Assembly: GCA_020809705.1 (NCBI GenBank)
Contig: CP085829.1
Span: 6,076,001 to 6,140,000 of the forward strand
Direction of reading: 5' to 3'
From: Calonectria ilicicola
Lineage: Eukaryota > Ascomycota > Sordariomycetes > Hypocreales > Nectriaceae
Length of the DNA stretch: 64,000 nucleotides
In this document: piece after piece, positions 1-11,900 of the stretch
How the letters are laid out: every line of letters starts with the position of its first letter
How positions within the stretch are numbered: position 1 is the stretch's first letter
Notes under the pieces: generated by a model
The model's database searches: none
The model's input: the letters and a program-made list of their open reading frames with translations, nothing else
What the model was told of the DNA's origin: nothing
Made by a program: the position numbers and the translations under genes

Positions 1-2
1 TT

Positions 3-1100
3 ATCGCCTTGAGGTGTAGACATGGCAGCATTTTCAAGCTTCTTTTGGATGTTGGCGCAGACCCGAGTATTCGCGCTCGCACCCAAGAAATCGACTCAGT
101 CTTAGATTCAATCGCTTCAAACAGAAACAACGAGCTGTTTAGTCACATTGAAATAACGGAGCAGGGGAAAAGGTGCTTAAGATGGAAGACTGATACACAG
201 CGCACAGCCTTAATCAAAGCGGCGAAGGGAGGAGCCACAAAAATATGTTGCTCCCTCATTGAGACTTATGGTTGGGATGTCGAATTCTGTAGCAATGACT
301 TGCCAGAAAAGACAGCTCTTGTCGCAGCTCTTTCCAATGGCCATCTAGATCTCGCGCAGACATTTGTTTCCGAGTGGCAAGCAAAGACTGACAATCACTG
401 GAATCTATTGATGGCTGCCTGCAAAAACGATGTGGACCCTAGCCAATTCTTAAAGGCGATAGAGCTCTTACAGGATTGGAACATCAATCTCAACGCCACC
501 AACGACAAGGGATGCAACGTTCTGTGCTCTCTCAATCAACGGCATACTTTAAGAAGCTGGAGTGAGCCAATCTATGAGCAAATGGCCAAAATATTACTTG
601 ATGCTGGTGTCAATCCAGGACATTCCAATAATATAGGCCGGTTTCCGATTCACTGCAACATTTACCAAGTCGGATTTCCATGGTTCATTTTCAATGTCAA
701 CACAATGGAACTGATGCTGCGTCATGATCAAATGTCGATCAATACGACTTGTGGCCGAGGCCAAACAGCCTTACATCATTTAATATTGTATGTCTCCTCC
801 CTCAAAACGATTATGTATGTTTCCGAGAGCTCCTCTCGTGAAGAGTTCTGGAAAGATAAATTGGCCGGCTTGAAACGACTCTTGGATTTAGGCATAAACC
901 GATGCCTAAAAGACAAACACGGGAGCACTGCTCTTGACTTCATTCGACCTAGGTTACTTGATAGATGGTTCAGGAGAGAGATTGCCAAAATAGATCATCA
1001 TGATCGACAATGGGCAATGAAAAATAAGGATACCTATATCAAGGTAGTTAAGGACTTTGCAGCTATTCTGCAGAATTATGCCACGGTGCCATCCAATTGA
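3..1100 (+). CDS. Ankyrin-repeat protein, C-terminal part (5' end outside window)
   Basis: The reading frame is open at the left edge (the first in-window codons are ATC GCC TTG), so this is the last 366 or so codons of a longer gene. Ankyrin units are visible as LLLDVGADPS near the start, TALIKAAKGG with HLDLAQTFVS, ILLDAGVNPG, and QTALHHLI followed by LKRLLDLGIN and GSTALDFI. The repeats are diverged and separated by linkers. Such repeats mediate protein contacts; no catalytic domain is visible in the window, and an N-terminal domain such as NACHT, if any, lies outside. A second frame continues to about 1254 but has no convincing splice junction, so the TGA at 1098-1100 is taken as the end. 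The gene converges on the HET-like gene at 1266. Confidence 0.75.
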   Translation: MALRCRHGSIFKLLLDVGADPSIRARTQEIDSVLDSIASNRNNELFSHIEITEQGKRCLRWKTDTQRTALIKAAKGGATKICCSLIETYGWDVEFCSNDLPEKTALVAALSNGHLDLAQTFVSEWQAKTDNHWNLLMAACKNDVDPSQFLKAIELLQDWNINLNATNDKGCNVLCSLNQRHTLRSWSEPIYEQMAKILLDAGVNPGHSNNIGRFPIHCNIYQVGFPWFIFNVNTMELMLRHDQMSINTTCGRGQTALHHLILYVSSLKTIMYVSESSSREEFWKDKLAGLKRLLDLGINRCLKDKHGSTALDFIRPRLLDRWFRREIAKIDHHDRQWAMKNKDTYIKVVKDFAAILQNYATVPSN

Positions 1101-1265
1101 GCAAGAATATGAGGGGTTTCTGGAATTTCTAATTGAATCAAAAGAGGTTAAAATTTTTTTAGAAATTGTTACTCCCGCGATACTCGAAGCGGTACTCGTA
1201 AGGTGTCATTCGCACTTTTTTCATTGTATCCTAGCCCAAATTTCTTCTGCATAGAACCCAAACTT

Positions 1266-4200
1266 TTACATACCTAGAACCCACCACAGAATCCATATTG
1301 GAATGTAGATCGCAAGAATTACAGCCCAAAATATCGGGCTAGTTTCTAATTTGAAACAGTACATGACCACACTCCCAGCAGCAGAGCCCGCCAAAGATGC
1401 TGAGAGAATTGCAATAGCCTCAGGCCAAGTTGAAGCTTTCCGGGCGATCGAAGACCAAAGAGCTGTCTCGCGGGTTAGCGACGTACGAATAGATTGGTAC
1501 TGGAGGATTGTTCCTGCCCCTTGAGATACTCACGTGGTGAAACGGTCTCGTTTAGTCTTGATAAAATGCGTACAGCAAAGCCTGAATGAATTGCAGGTGA
1601 CATTTGACACATAATAGATACTGTAGCAGGAATGACAGAGCATAAACTCATTGCCAAGACTACGTGCTGTCAGCGAAATTCGGGTCTTGGTAGCTGGCGA
1701 CAAGTATTACTTACAAGAAGTTAGTGGATTCAGAGACATCGCGAGACTAACAATGACCGAAACTAATATCATGGTTGCTTGATCGATTGGCCTTTTTTCT
1801 CCACTTGTATCATGAGTTCCTAAAGAAGCCAGAAAAGAAAGCACAAAAAATAGCAATAACTTGCAGTAGTTACTGCGCTGCTTTTGGTGATAGAAATTGA
1901 ATTAGCTACGAACTTCACGTTATCGGGATTCAGCATACTAATTGAGAAGGGAGTTGTCCATTCGAAGTAATTGGGTGAATCGAATCGAATTTATTTGAGA
2001 CTGCACGGCTAGTAATCCGTACCTTCTGTTGAAGAGACAGCCACGAAACCTCACACGGACGGCCAACAAGATTAGGTGCTATTGACGAAGGTATGAGGCA
2101 TATTGCGAATGACACAAATGTAATGTAAGAGTACGCGTGGTCTCGATGTTGCCCAGGGTCATTTGGAATGAAAAAAAGAAAATCGCGTCCTATGAGGGCG
2201 AATCCGAGAATACGTAGTGACATTTCATTCAAGCTATACCAAGACCAGATATATGTGATCATTGCTGAAAAAAGAACACCATCTACTAGGCCGTCAAGAA
2301 TGAAAAATCTCGGTGGCATGATTGGAGGAATGGGCACGTCTCTCGATTCATCGGGGGTATATAGGAACAAGAGTCCTAAGGGCTGTCAGCTCAGATGCCT
2401 CACACGAAGATTGGCTTTACCTTTGATCATCGCGGTATATCTGTAGACTCGAGCAAGCGGAACTCGGGTTAATAGAAAGTAAGCCAAGGTTTGAGCTACA
2501 AGAAACGCCATGCTATAGATCAAGGCGTCATTGTTGACATATATGAAGCGAATAGACCTTTCGCTCATTTCAAGAGAAGTCTAGAATGATCAGTAAATAA
2601 ATATCCAATCAAGTGTGAAACCTACTATGCACATGCCGAGGAAGATCAAGTCGGTAAACCAGATGTGATACAAGCCAGAAAAGTCTTCTTCATCTGAACC
2701 CATAGATTTGATAGGATTGGCTTCAATATCTGACAGCGATGTAGCTTGTAAATTGGTGCTGCGTTCAGGAGGTTTTTGGTTCGTGGGTTGAACCAAAGCA
2801 AACCGTACTCCATCCATTCGATGCATTCTATTAAGCCTTCCTCGACACAGTCGAAGAACACTCTGACGTACAAATGTGTTATTTCTCCAATCATACGAAC
2901 AAATAAGCGCACGTTGCATTTCGGCTTCTTCGCCGCAGATAAACATAGCAACTGGAGGCAACTGAGAACGAAAGTACGTGATTGTCTTCATGTGAGTATC
3001 CACCAACGTAAATTCGAAGTTATTTGGAGCCAGTGGAACTTCCATAGAATGAACCCCTACTTCAGTGTCTTTGTATGACTGGGAAGTGGTGTCGAGAAGT
3101 CTCCCGTGGTTAAATCCCCAGAGCTTCTGTTCCACATTTGCAGCATTTGCCCTTCCTTCTATTCCAATTAAACGAGGCTTAGATCCGTATTTTTTAGAAA
3201 TTCGAGAAGCTAAAATAATAATCGGCGTAGCGATCGCGAAGGCACCAGTCATGAAGATTCCTTTATCACGAGCGGTCAAAGAACCAAACATCAGTGGGTT
3301 CTCACATATGAACAACCACCTGCTCCACAAAGTCGGCATTCCCCACCACGAGTAATTAAACCATTGATCCCAGAGCTCATAGCGTTCGTCCGAGTTTGGG
3401 GTTGATTCTTTCAAAAAGTTTAACCAATATAGCTGATAAATGAAAGCGAGCCGAGGCATCAAGATAGACGATACAAGTCCTACGCCAAAGGCTAGTGAAA
3501 GGTACTTGGAGTTCCTATCAAAGAGGGGCTCAGGATCCAGTTTATCCCAGTGAATTGTCGCTCCATAAACTCCGTCCAGCCGGAGCGTATCAAAGGGCAG
3601 AATTCCAGAGACTCTGCAAATTGGGTATATATCACGGAGCTTTGATCCCCACTGATCTGACATTTCGTGCCAAGGAGACCCAGGTTGTGGTGCTAAGGAT
3701 ATCAGTTGCACGAGGCACGCGCTGCTCTTGTTAGCAAGACATAATTTAGTAAAGGCTTGAAACCCTGTATCTTTTTCATCGATCCGAGGACGGTGGCTAC
3801 TCGGGAAGAGACCCATGATTGCATAGGCAATATCTCCTTGACTAAATTGGTCTGTTTGTCGTCTTGAGAAGCATGTGAGGGCAGCCTCAATCAGGTGCTC
3901 CTGAGAAAGGATAGCCGATCCCTCAAAATGATCTACCAAGTCTTTGACAGCTTGAGCATCGTCCCAGGCTCTTTCAGCAAAGTTACGCTTTGCTAAGGAC
4001 TTTGGTTTCGTGGAGTCACCGGCAACATATAACTTGATTCTATGCTCTCCTGGACATAGAAGGAGCTCGGGTAAGGTCCATAAACGAGAGCCCCATTGTT
4101 GCAGCCATGAAGTGGTATTCCCACGAGAAAAATGTATCTCTGACCCCGCTAAAAGTGCTGCTTCCTTCTCAGGTAGTGGTGGCCCTATGGCGATAATCAT

Positions 4201-5175
4201 AGAGTGTGCAGCTCGAACGATGTCGCAGATTCGATAGACTTCACCGCTACTGCTTGAGGCTCTTGCAACGCCATCATCATTCCGAACGCACTCAAAGTCA
4301 AGCCAGAATGCCTTCTTGCCGGCTTGTTTTGCTGCTTCAATCCCCCAGTGAATGAGGGTCTGTCGATCTCTCTTTGCGATTTGTTTGTTGACCTCTTTTA
4401 TTTGCTCATTTGCGTATTGGTACTTGGAAATCTCATAGTCTGTAGCAACGTTGAACTGCTTTCTGGTATAAGACACAAAAACAAACTCCAAATCAACATC
4501 ATCACCATTCTCCCAAATATAATTTGGTACACTGACTGTCTCGAAAACACCCTGTTCGAAGTTTCGAACAAGACAGAGGTACTGTGGGCGGAGAAGTTTT
4601 GAGATAGAATTTTGTGGTCTCGTTACATGCAAGCTTAGGGGTGGTGATGAGAGTATGGAACTCAATCTAATATCATCTAGGTATGATGACTGTGGAGCCT
4701 GTCCAGAGCGCCGCGCGGTCGTCGCTTGGTCCTGCTGGAGGCCATGACAATACACGGGATCATACCGTGCTTCGGTGGTGGAATCCATGACTGTAAACTC
4801 CGGCCAGAATTCATCAAATCCAGCAGCCTTTGAGGCTTCAGTCAGTGAGCTCCTGTAAGGATTTGCAAGAGGACGTACCAAAACGCAAAGCAGTGGCCAG
4901 GCAACGACAAGCTTCAAAATCGCTAGAAACGTTGACAGTAACGTATAGTTTGCGATAGGCGTGCCCGTTTTAAATATGGACGACCCTATCCAATATGATA
5001 CTTTGAGTATTGATTGTACCCTTGATGGTGGCGTCCCGATGCGAGTCCACTTTGATGTTGGGCGTAAGAAGCGTGAGTCCTCGGCGGTTTGGATCACGAG
5101 AGGTACCAGACGACCATCGGACGGCCGTCTCCATCGTTCAGGATTCGTCTGCTCGATTTCAACCTGGCTTGGCAT
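1266..5175 (-). CDS. HET-like multipass membrane protein, six exons
   Basis: Six exons were reconstructed: 5175-2626, 2580-2421, 2375-2023, 1877-1715, 1659-1534 and 1462-1266. They give 3,549 nt, or 1,182 residues. The first exon alone holds 850 codons. After an N-terminal hydrophobic segment comes a HET-like core: FVFVSYTRKQF, then KAFWLDFECVRNDDG, VYRICDIVRAAHSMIIAIG, the WGSRLWTLPELLLCPG stretch, and a late IAYAIMGLFPS. This arrangement matches fungal heterokaryon-incompatibility-related proteins (a family resemblance, not a demonstrated function). The first intron (2581-2625, 45 nt) removes a TGA and has a TACTGATC branch site. The second (2376-2420) is also 45 nt. Exons 2-6 encode roughly eight further hydrophobic helices, for example FLVAQTLAYFLL, LLLFFVLSFLASLG and IFWAVILAIYIPIWILWW. 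The fourth-exon acceptor is the least certain join. Function is unknown; a membrane-anchored recognition or signalling role is only inferred. Confidence 0.75.
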
Positions 5176-5918
5176 GATTCCGGCGGTGGAAAGAGTAGCA
5201 TAACATGTAGGAAAGCTTGAACTATCGAGGTAATGTTCAAGTCAACATTCCTGCGACACAGTCATGCAACACAGCCACATTGTACAACACGCAACGCCTT
5301 CTCCACCCTGTCTCAGCTCACTCGGCTGACATTCTGTGTTTCGGCAGGGTCTGATTTAAACCACCATTCAAATACATTTAAGTAAAATAAATCAGGCAAA
5401 AGCACCTTGTGGCTGTAATTACATATCACAGTAACCTCAGCTCTTCATCAGTACGCATGAAGTCCGACTCATCTTGTCGCTGGTTATGCACATTGAAGAC
5501 CTCTATTCACGCTCCTCATTCTCTACTCAATGTCCAATTAGGTAGTGGGAACCCGCTCCACTAAGCCAGGCAAAAACAAAGGCGGCCAGGTAACACGTCA
5601 GCGCCCCACAGGGATGCTTATCACTCAAGTCTTCCCAGATGATAAAACAATAAGTGCAAATTATCGGAAATTTGGAGTTCAATACAAGAAAAATATCTGT
5701 AATTCATTCCCTCCTCTCTAGAATACGAATGCTAACTTAATACAGGGCCCCTGGACTCGGTTTGTCTTCTAGGGGGATGCCGCAAATATTGAAAGACGAT
5801 TAACCTATTCTTGACCAGTTCCAACGTCGCAATCCCAAAGTTGATCCATATATGACATACATATCCCCCCTTCTCGTCAATACCTATCTTGCTCAAAAAT
5901 TGCCACATGTCTTCCCGG
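5176..5918. other. Intergenic, HET-like gene promoter and EthD gene 3' flank
   Basis: No frame here looks coding. A 67-codon frame at 5732-5935 on the minus strand overlaps the EthD stop codon and has no family character, so it is probably 3' UTR. The right end of the HET-like gene's start region (5176-5400) is presumably its promoter. Nothing else is recognised. Confidence 0.5.
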
Positions 5919-6539
5919 TTAAAATGTGCGACCATGCTCCATCACTTCGTTCTGGTTCTCGACAACAATATAATCTACGCCGATGATCATCTTCATAGAC
6001 TCTTGATCAATAAAATTTGCCTCGTCTGGCTGAATCTTGTTTTTGTACTCTGGGTCATTTCCCATGGCCTGGAAAGTCTCAAGGTTGTGCACCCAAAACT
6101 CTGCTGCGCCGTCAAACTCGAGGATAGGTAGACCGCCCTCAACACGGCCAAGATCTCGGAAATCGGATGTAGAGTGGTACTGTTCAATCTAGTGTTAGAA
6201 GCTTTCTTTGAAATCACTAAACCATTTAATAATAGGGGCTAAACAGATACATACCTGTGAGTACTTTACAACACCAAGTCGCAGGTGGAAGGGCGTTGCA
6301 ATGACTCTGTGATGGTTGGCCCAGTAATCGTTAAACTCCTCCGCTGTGATGCCTTTCTTGCGATTGTAGAAGAGTTTGATGTGATACATGCGCTCCATAT
6401 TCATGGTACAAGCAGCCTTGTAGGTCAAGCAGCAGCACTGTTCAGGAACAGTGGTGTTGGGGTAGTTGTCTGAACCACGTGGCGCAAGGCCTCGGGCTCC
6501 AACAAGGGGAAGAAAGGGGGAAAAATTGAAGAGTCTCAT
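5919..6539 (-). CDS. EthD-domain protein, two exons
   Basis: Exon 1 is 6539-6255 and exon 2 is 6179-5919, joined over a 75-nt intron (donor GTATGT, branch TTCTAACA). The result is 181 residues. The EthD core is visible as MYHIKLFYNRKKGITAEEFNDYW, ANHHRVIATPF, and after the join YHSTSDFRDL, ILEFDGAAEFW, FIDQESMKMIIGVDYIVVEN. EthD proteins are small ferredoxin-like dimeric folds. In fungi several act as dehydratases or decarboxylases in aromatic polyketide pathways, but others have no known role. The first 45 residues, including a Cys-rich CCCLTYKAAC stretch, precede the domain, and the true start could be the internal Met at MNMERMYH. No polyketide synthase is in the window, so substrate cannot be assigned. 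The MDR oxidoreductase 1.4 kb away is on the same strand. Confidence 0.8.
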
Positions 6540-7908
6540 ATTTATTGGTAATTATTATGACTCTATTGTTGATTGAGAAACTGCAGAGCTTTATGATGAG
6601 CATTCGAAACGACGTGCAGTCACCGTTCTATATAAATTCAATCAAAGTCATTCATCATGTTCACCAAACTGAGCATCATCAGTATAATTCCGCCTCTACC
6701 TAATTCCGCACATACACCAACCAGAGTTTGGCCTCCTACTAAGACCTTATTGGGACATTTCTGACAGGAGGCTGCTCAAGTCCACCTGCATAGCCGAAAA
6801 GCGCAGCTTACAACTCCTTTGGGCTAGTGGGGTAAGCGACCGATTCCGACCGTGCTTAAAACAAGCTTGTCTGCGCCAACAAAATCCGTTCACGAGCGGG
6901 TTTCGACTCTTCACGGCCGAAACCCGGATGCTTCGTGGCTCAGCTTATGCACCAAAGTCCCTTTTTCAATATTAGGGGCACGGCAAAGGCGCGAACACGG
7001 TCTTGGCAGACAGGTGCTCGCTTAGCAAAGGAGTCGAACACATTCTTCACACACAGAAGTTTGCTGCACCAATACGATCACAGCATCAGTTTGGTCTGAC
7101 CTAATATTTCAAAATGCTCTAAAGCATAAAAGGGCTAGCTGGCAGGTTATGATGGCAAGCTGATAGTCTCAAAACTTGCAACAGCCAGTCTCAAGACGCC
7201 GCTTACCTACACACTTTAAGAGAGGATTTCAAGCGTATAAGATGCCAAGACAGCGTTAGTTTCGGCCGAGCTAGTTTCCTCACAAACGTGGTTGTGTACT
7301 GCACCAGCGTTGGTATAATGCTGACCAAGTGCCGTTGTCAGCCTCAATGCCGTCGGATCCTACCTTGGCACGTCGATTCCAGTAACTGGGTCCAGTCCGA
7401 CGAGGGTAAGAAATCTATTCGCTACTGTCAATATATTATTGCTGACGGTGACGTCATTGAAGGTATTCAGGCTCTCTTCAGGCACCAGGTTCAACCAACT
7501 GAAGGAGGATCACATTGAGTCATTTAAGTCATACAGGAGCGCAGGCGGATGCGAGTGCGAGGATCACCATACCTTCGGGGATAACAGGTTACATCAAGCA
7601 CTAAATACGAAATACGATTCTTTCTGCCTGAGATTTCCCTCGGCCCGAGACGAGACGTCAGCACCTGTTCTCTCACTGTGATTAAGCGTCCGTGCCAGTG
7701 TCACCAGGTTGAGGGCCAAGTGGAGATTTAATAAGTTTGAGCTATGTCCTCCCCTAGAACACCAAATTATCCATAGAACAATATTCATAATAAAATGTCA
7801 AAAACCTTAAACCTCCCGCAATTTCACATTGTGCCGATCTGGGGTGCTGTCATTGTTGAGTTTCCGGGGTATCCTCGTGAACAAAAAGACAAAAGCTAAC
7901 TCGCCAAC
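6540..7908. other. Intergenic, possible decayed coding fragment near 7.3-7.5 kb
   Basis: No intact gene is seen. A 76-codon plus-strand frame at 7288-7518 contains WVQSDEGKKSIRYCQYIIADGD and a final stop, but it has no recognised domain, start context or splice partners. It may be a gene remnant or chance. The segment 6640-7240 looks non-coding. The EthD gene promoter should lie just above 6539. Confidence 0.35.
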
Positions 7909-8928
7909 TCATTTCCCCTCCGCAACACGGACTATAACTTTACCCCCGCTCGAGCCTTGTTTTAAATGCTCAAATGCCTTGTCGGCATCCCCGAACTCAT
8001 AGACGGAGTCAATAACGGTCCTGACCTTGCCCTCTGCTAGCCACTTGGCGATCTGCTCCAGGCCGGGACGGTCGGGGTGCACATTGAAGGCGACAAATTT
8101 GCGCTTCCCACCTCCAATGAATGATGGCAACACTAGGCTCCGCGCCAGGCTAGCCGCGCTGCTAGCGGAAACGGCACCGCCGACGAAAACATACTTGCCT
8201 TCTGGAAGGAGGAAGTGGTGCGACATGGCATACAAGTTGGGAGGTGAGGTGCTCACATTATCGACAATCAAAGAGTGCACCTGGCCTTTTTGCTTCAGCT
8301 CGGTAATCACGTCGTCCGTTTTGTAGTCAATAATGTCATCTGCGCCCATTTCCCTGCAGAGAGCTGCTTTCGCAGTCGAGCAGGACACGGTGACACGACA
8401 GCCGAGCGCCTTGGCAACCTGGATGCCGAAAAGCCCCACCCCGCCCGATCCGCCGTTGATGAAGACTCTGTCGCCGGCCTTGACGTGGGGCGCAATCGTC
8501 TTGTACGCCGTCAGCCCGGCCGTCGGCGCACCGGCCGCCTGGTCCAGGTCAAGCCCGGTGGGGATGGTAACGTATGAGTCCCGGCGCGCGACGGCATACT
8601 GCGACACAGAGCCCTCTCTGCCTCCGATGAGGATCCTTCCCATCACCGAGTCACCGGATCGAACATCGTCGACGTCCGGAGCAACGTCCACGACTCGGCC
8701 GCTAAAGTCCATGCCAGGTGTTTTGGGGAACTGGGTCACGGCTCTGGCCACCATGCCCATCTCGGGGACCTTGTAGTCGAGAGGGTTCAGTGAGGCCCGG
8801 GCTATCTCAACGAGAATCTCGCCATTCTGCAATGGTTTGCTTGGGGGAGGGACATTTTCGACGAGCTTAAGCGTCTTTCCCGTGGGTCCCGGGCCCGAGC
8901 ACTGCCAAGCACGCATATATTCAGCCAT
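7909..8928 (-). CDS. MDR-family NADPH oxidoreductase (quinone/enoyl reductase-like)
   Basis: Single exon of 339 residues; an in-frame TTG lies six codons upstream, but the first ATG is at 8928. The N-terminal GroES-like half shows ASLNPLDYKVPE and TPGMDFSGRVVDV. The nucleotide-binding half has INGGSGGVGLFGIQVAK (the GGxGGVG pattern near residue 165) followed by MGADDIIDYK. The zinc-binding cysteines of classical alcohol dehydrogenases are missing, which places it with the zinc-free quinone oxidoreductase / RTN4IP1-like branch. These enzymes reduce enones or quinones with NADPH, usually in the cytosol or mitochondria. The C-terminus, GKVIVRV, is typical. GC content is higher than in the flanks. 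Substrate is unknown; a detoxification role is possible. Confidence 0.88.
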   Translation of the reverse strand: MAEYMRAWQCSGPGPTGKTLKLVENVPPPSKPLQNGEILVEIARASLNPLDYKVPEMGMVARAVTQFPKTPGMDFSGRVVDVAPDVDDVRSGDSVMGRILIGGREGSVSQYAVARRDSYVTIPTGLDLDQAAGAPTAGLTAYKTIAPHVKAGDRVFINGGSGGVGLFGIQVAKALGCRVTVSCSTAKAALCREMGADDIIDYKTDDVITELKQKGQVHSLIVDNVSTSPPNLYAMSHHFLLPEGKYVFVGGAVSASSAASLARSLVLPSFIGGGKRKFVAFNVHPDRPGLEQIAKWLAEGKVRTVIDSVYEFGDADKAFEHLKQGSSGGKVIVRVAEGK

Positions 8929-11900
8929 ATTTTTTTCAGGCTTCAAAAATAAATTGAGATTGGAAGAAATTATGCGACATTTCCATTTATAGGAGAGTGA
9001 ATTCGCAAATCCTTTTTGCTTTTAATGCCTAAAATCTTGGCGCATGTCACGAGTGTTAAAGTGGTACGATTAATGATTAAGTGCTAGGATTGATTATATT
9101 GTCATGACATCTCATATATGACCGTTGCCACCCTATAGCTACCGCGAAAACGATAAAATGTCATCAAACACCACGCAGAAACCCCTAAAAGCACCATTAA
9201 ACTCATCATAAAACTAGCCAATATTGCTTTCATCCCTGATTCCATATACCCGCTCGATACGTCATTTTCCTAAGCGCCCACGGCGCTTCTCGCTGTGATC
9301 TCGGTCCTACTGCCCCGCAACTCCGACCGACCCTGAAGTTTCGACCCATTGAGACCCGCCTAGATTATGCGCAGATAAACACTCTGTGGCAAGTCTGCAA
9401 AGATGGGGTTTTCCCCGGCATGGAGAAGATGGGGGAGAACTCCGGGATACCAGCCACTCGGGCCCGACTTTGCCGTCCCACGAGCGAGGTTCCAGACAAG
9501 TTTCTCAGAGATGGCACTCGGCCGCCCCGGGTGGGGCCTCCCTCTCCAAAAGCGGCCGGCGGACACACGGAGCAGTTTCCCAGAACGAGCGGTGCGCGTG
9601 ACCACTCGTGAATCAGGACGCACGCGAGATAGCGAATTTCGGGCAAGACTGCCACTGTGCGAAACGCTGGGGGGGATAGGTTTCATGGGCTACCTACCGT
9701 GCAAGGTCTTTTGCCGGAGCGGCAGTGAGCACTGGGCAATTGTGATTGAGTCGGTGAGGCATAGCATGAAAATGTGCCGCACAGTAAAATAACTATACTA
9801 CGTCAGAAAAATAGGAGTCAGAAAACAAAGAAAAAAAAATACTATTTGTTTCGGAAAAATAAACAAATGTCACCACTGATAGTAGGCGCGTTCAAAACAC
9901 TGTCCATTGGCAGCGAGCGCATGCGTGTCTCAGATGCCATCCATCTTTCCCCTCTCTCCCCTGCGTAACTGACTCTGATGTGAATCAAGACATCGCCCTA
10001 CCTGCATCCCGCGCGTCGTTGAAACAGCATGGCAAACACGTTTTGCAGCAAGCGAATATGGTCTAGTCCGCGATCGAGCGAAGAAAAAGACTTGGCCACC
10101 GATATTTTGTGGAGTCGAGGGGACGGGTATCGGTGTCGGGGGGTGGTTCGCGCTGCACTTTCTAGGCCCCGGCCGGAGTGGATCGACCGTGCTGTCTGTC
10201 GGCCGGGTCACATCCCACTCTTTTTGCAATCCCCTGGCAATAACTGCTCCCTCTTTTTTTTTTTTTTTCCTCTTCCCTGTTTGGTTGCGCCCAAACACTA
10301 ACACGGACAGACAAGGACCTCCCGTTCTTCCCATTTCGACCATGAGAAAAACCTTAAGCGTCGTGTCAAGATCCACAAGTGGGAATCATTCATTGCATGC
10401 AACATTATGAGACGGCAGATGTTCGGTAGTAGCAGGAAAGGCAGGCTGATTTCTGCTGCAGCACCAGGGGGGGGCAACGCGTCATTTCGGCACAACTCTC
10501 TCAAGGCTGAGTGGGAAAAGGTGCACCCGCGCGATCGTATTCCCGTAGCGGGAGGCCTTGGCGATGCGCTGATCCCATTGTCGGGTTGAGATTTTCACGC
10601 CTGGTGCTACAGGCGGTAAGTGTCAAGCAAGGTTTTTTCGCCTCCCGACTCGAGCTGAAGCACGCCGCTCCGGGAAATGTTTGAGAGACCCAATCAGGGA
10701 TTGCCAGTACGAGTTTTCGTACGCCGCAATTGAAGTGAAAGGGGTCGTCATGTTCCACCTTGGTGACTCTATACTGGCGTGTTGAGACACCATCCTCATG
10801 CTATGCTCGTGTAAACTTGTCATCAGCCACCCGGGTAATGCGGCCAGTTCGGTCGCATTGTGAGCACTGCATTGCATTCCAAGTGCCGCTCGGCACTGTG
10901 CAGGCTGAATGCACAGCTGAACTATGAAACCTGCCAAATGATACCAAAGTGATATAGACCAGCCATTGTTACTATAGGGTACGCATAAGCCGTGATGTCT
11001 TGAGTATGCATGCAGAGCTGATGTCTGGCGTAGGCCGATGGCTTACAAAGCGGCCGCAGGTTTAAACAAATCAGAAACAAAATATGTACTTTTTTCTTTT
11101 TTCCTTGGCACCTCTCTTTTACTATTCGGCGAAACGTCAAATTACTTTTCTTGCCATGTGTATGTCCCAAACGCAATCGCAATTTAGGTGAAGCTCTGCA
11201 GTTGCAGGGTGAATCTGCGCATGTACTTGCTGCAGGTTCTCTCTCTCTCTCCCTCCCTCTGGGTGCGTTGCAGGGGGTCAACATGGCGAGATGTGATCTC
11301 CGGCCCCACTAACTCGTCTTGACAAGTGGCGCCGGGCAGGCGAAACGACAAAGTGAGAACCGCCAAGCTGGGTGCTCGTGACCGGACGGGAGTGGGATGA
11401 CAGACGGCGTGGCGTGTAGCACCGGCCGGGCGGGAGTGTAATTAATCGCCAAATAGATTTATTTACCCAGTACGCAAGCACCGCCGGAACGGAAATGGAA
11501 GCGGGAACAAAGGTGGACTCGAGGAATGGTGGCGCCTTTGACGAGCTGAACCTCATGACAAAGAGAAAATTCTGCCGCTGGAGGCATCGTGACCAACCTC
11601 TGGCAGGAGTCATGACGGGAATACCGCCAGTCAGGGGCGAAGCCGAACAAGTAATTGATTGAACCCCGTCTCGTTGCCCGGAAGAAATTTCCGTGTGTCC
11701 AATAGTCTGGGCCTGGGCTCAGGTAACCCGTCGGTTTTACCCACCCAACAGGCTCAGCAATTAACTGCGACACGACCTGGATCCTGTACCTTGCTGCACA
11801 CCCGAGTCAACGGCCCGGCCGACGTTTTTCAGGTCACGAGTTCCGGGTGTAATATGATTTGGCAGGATTTTTCTTTGCGACGACAAGGATGCACGGTGGA

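Noticed and set aside
2386..2568. Separate small membrane gene starting 22 bp below the HET-like frame
   Set aside because: A 45-nt intron with good donor, branch and acceptor joins it in frame to the HET-like gene, and tandem genes 22 bp apart are not expected here.
5732..5935. 67-codon minus-strand frame next to the EthD gene
   Set aside because: It overlaps the EthD stop codon and is best explained as 3' UTR.
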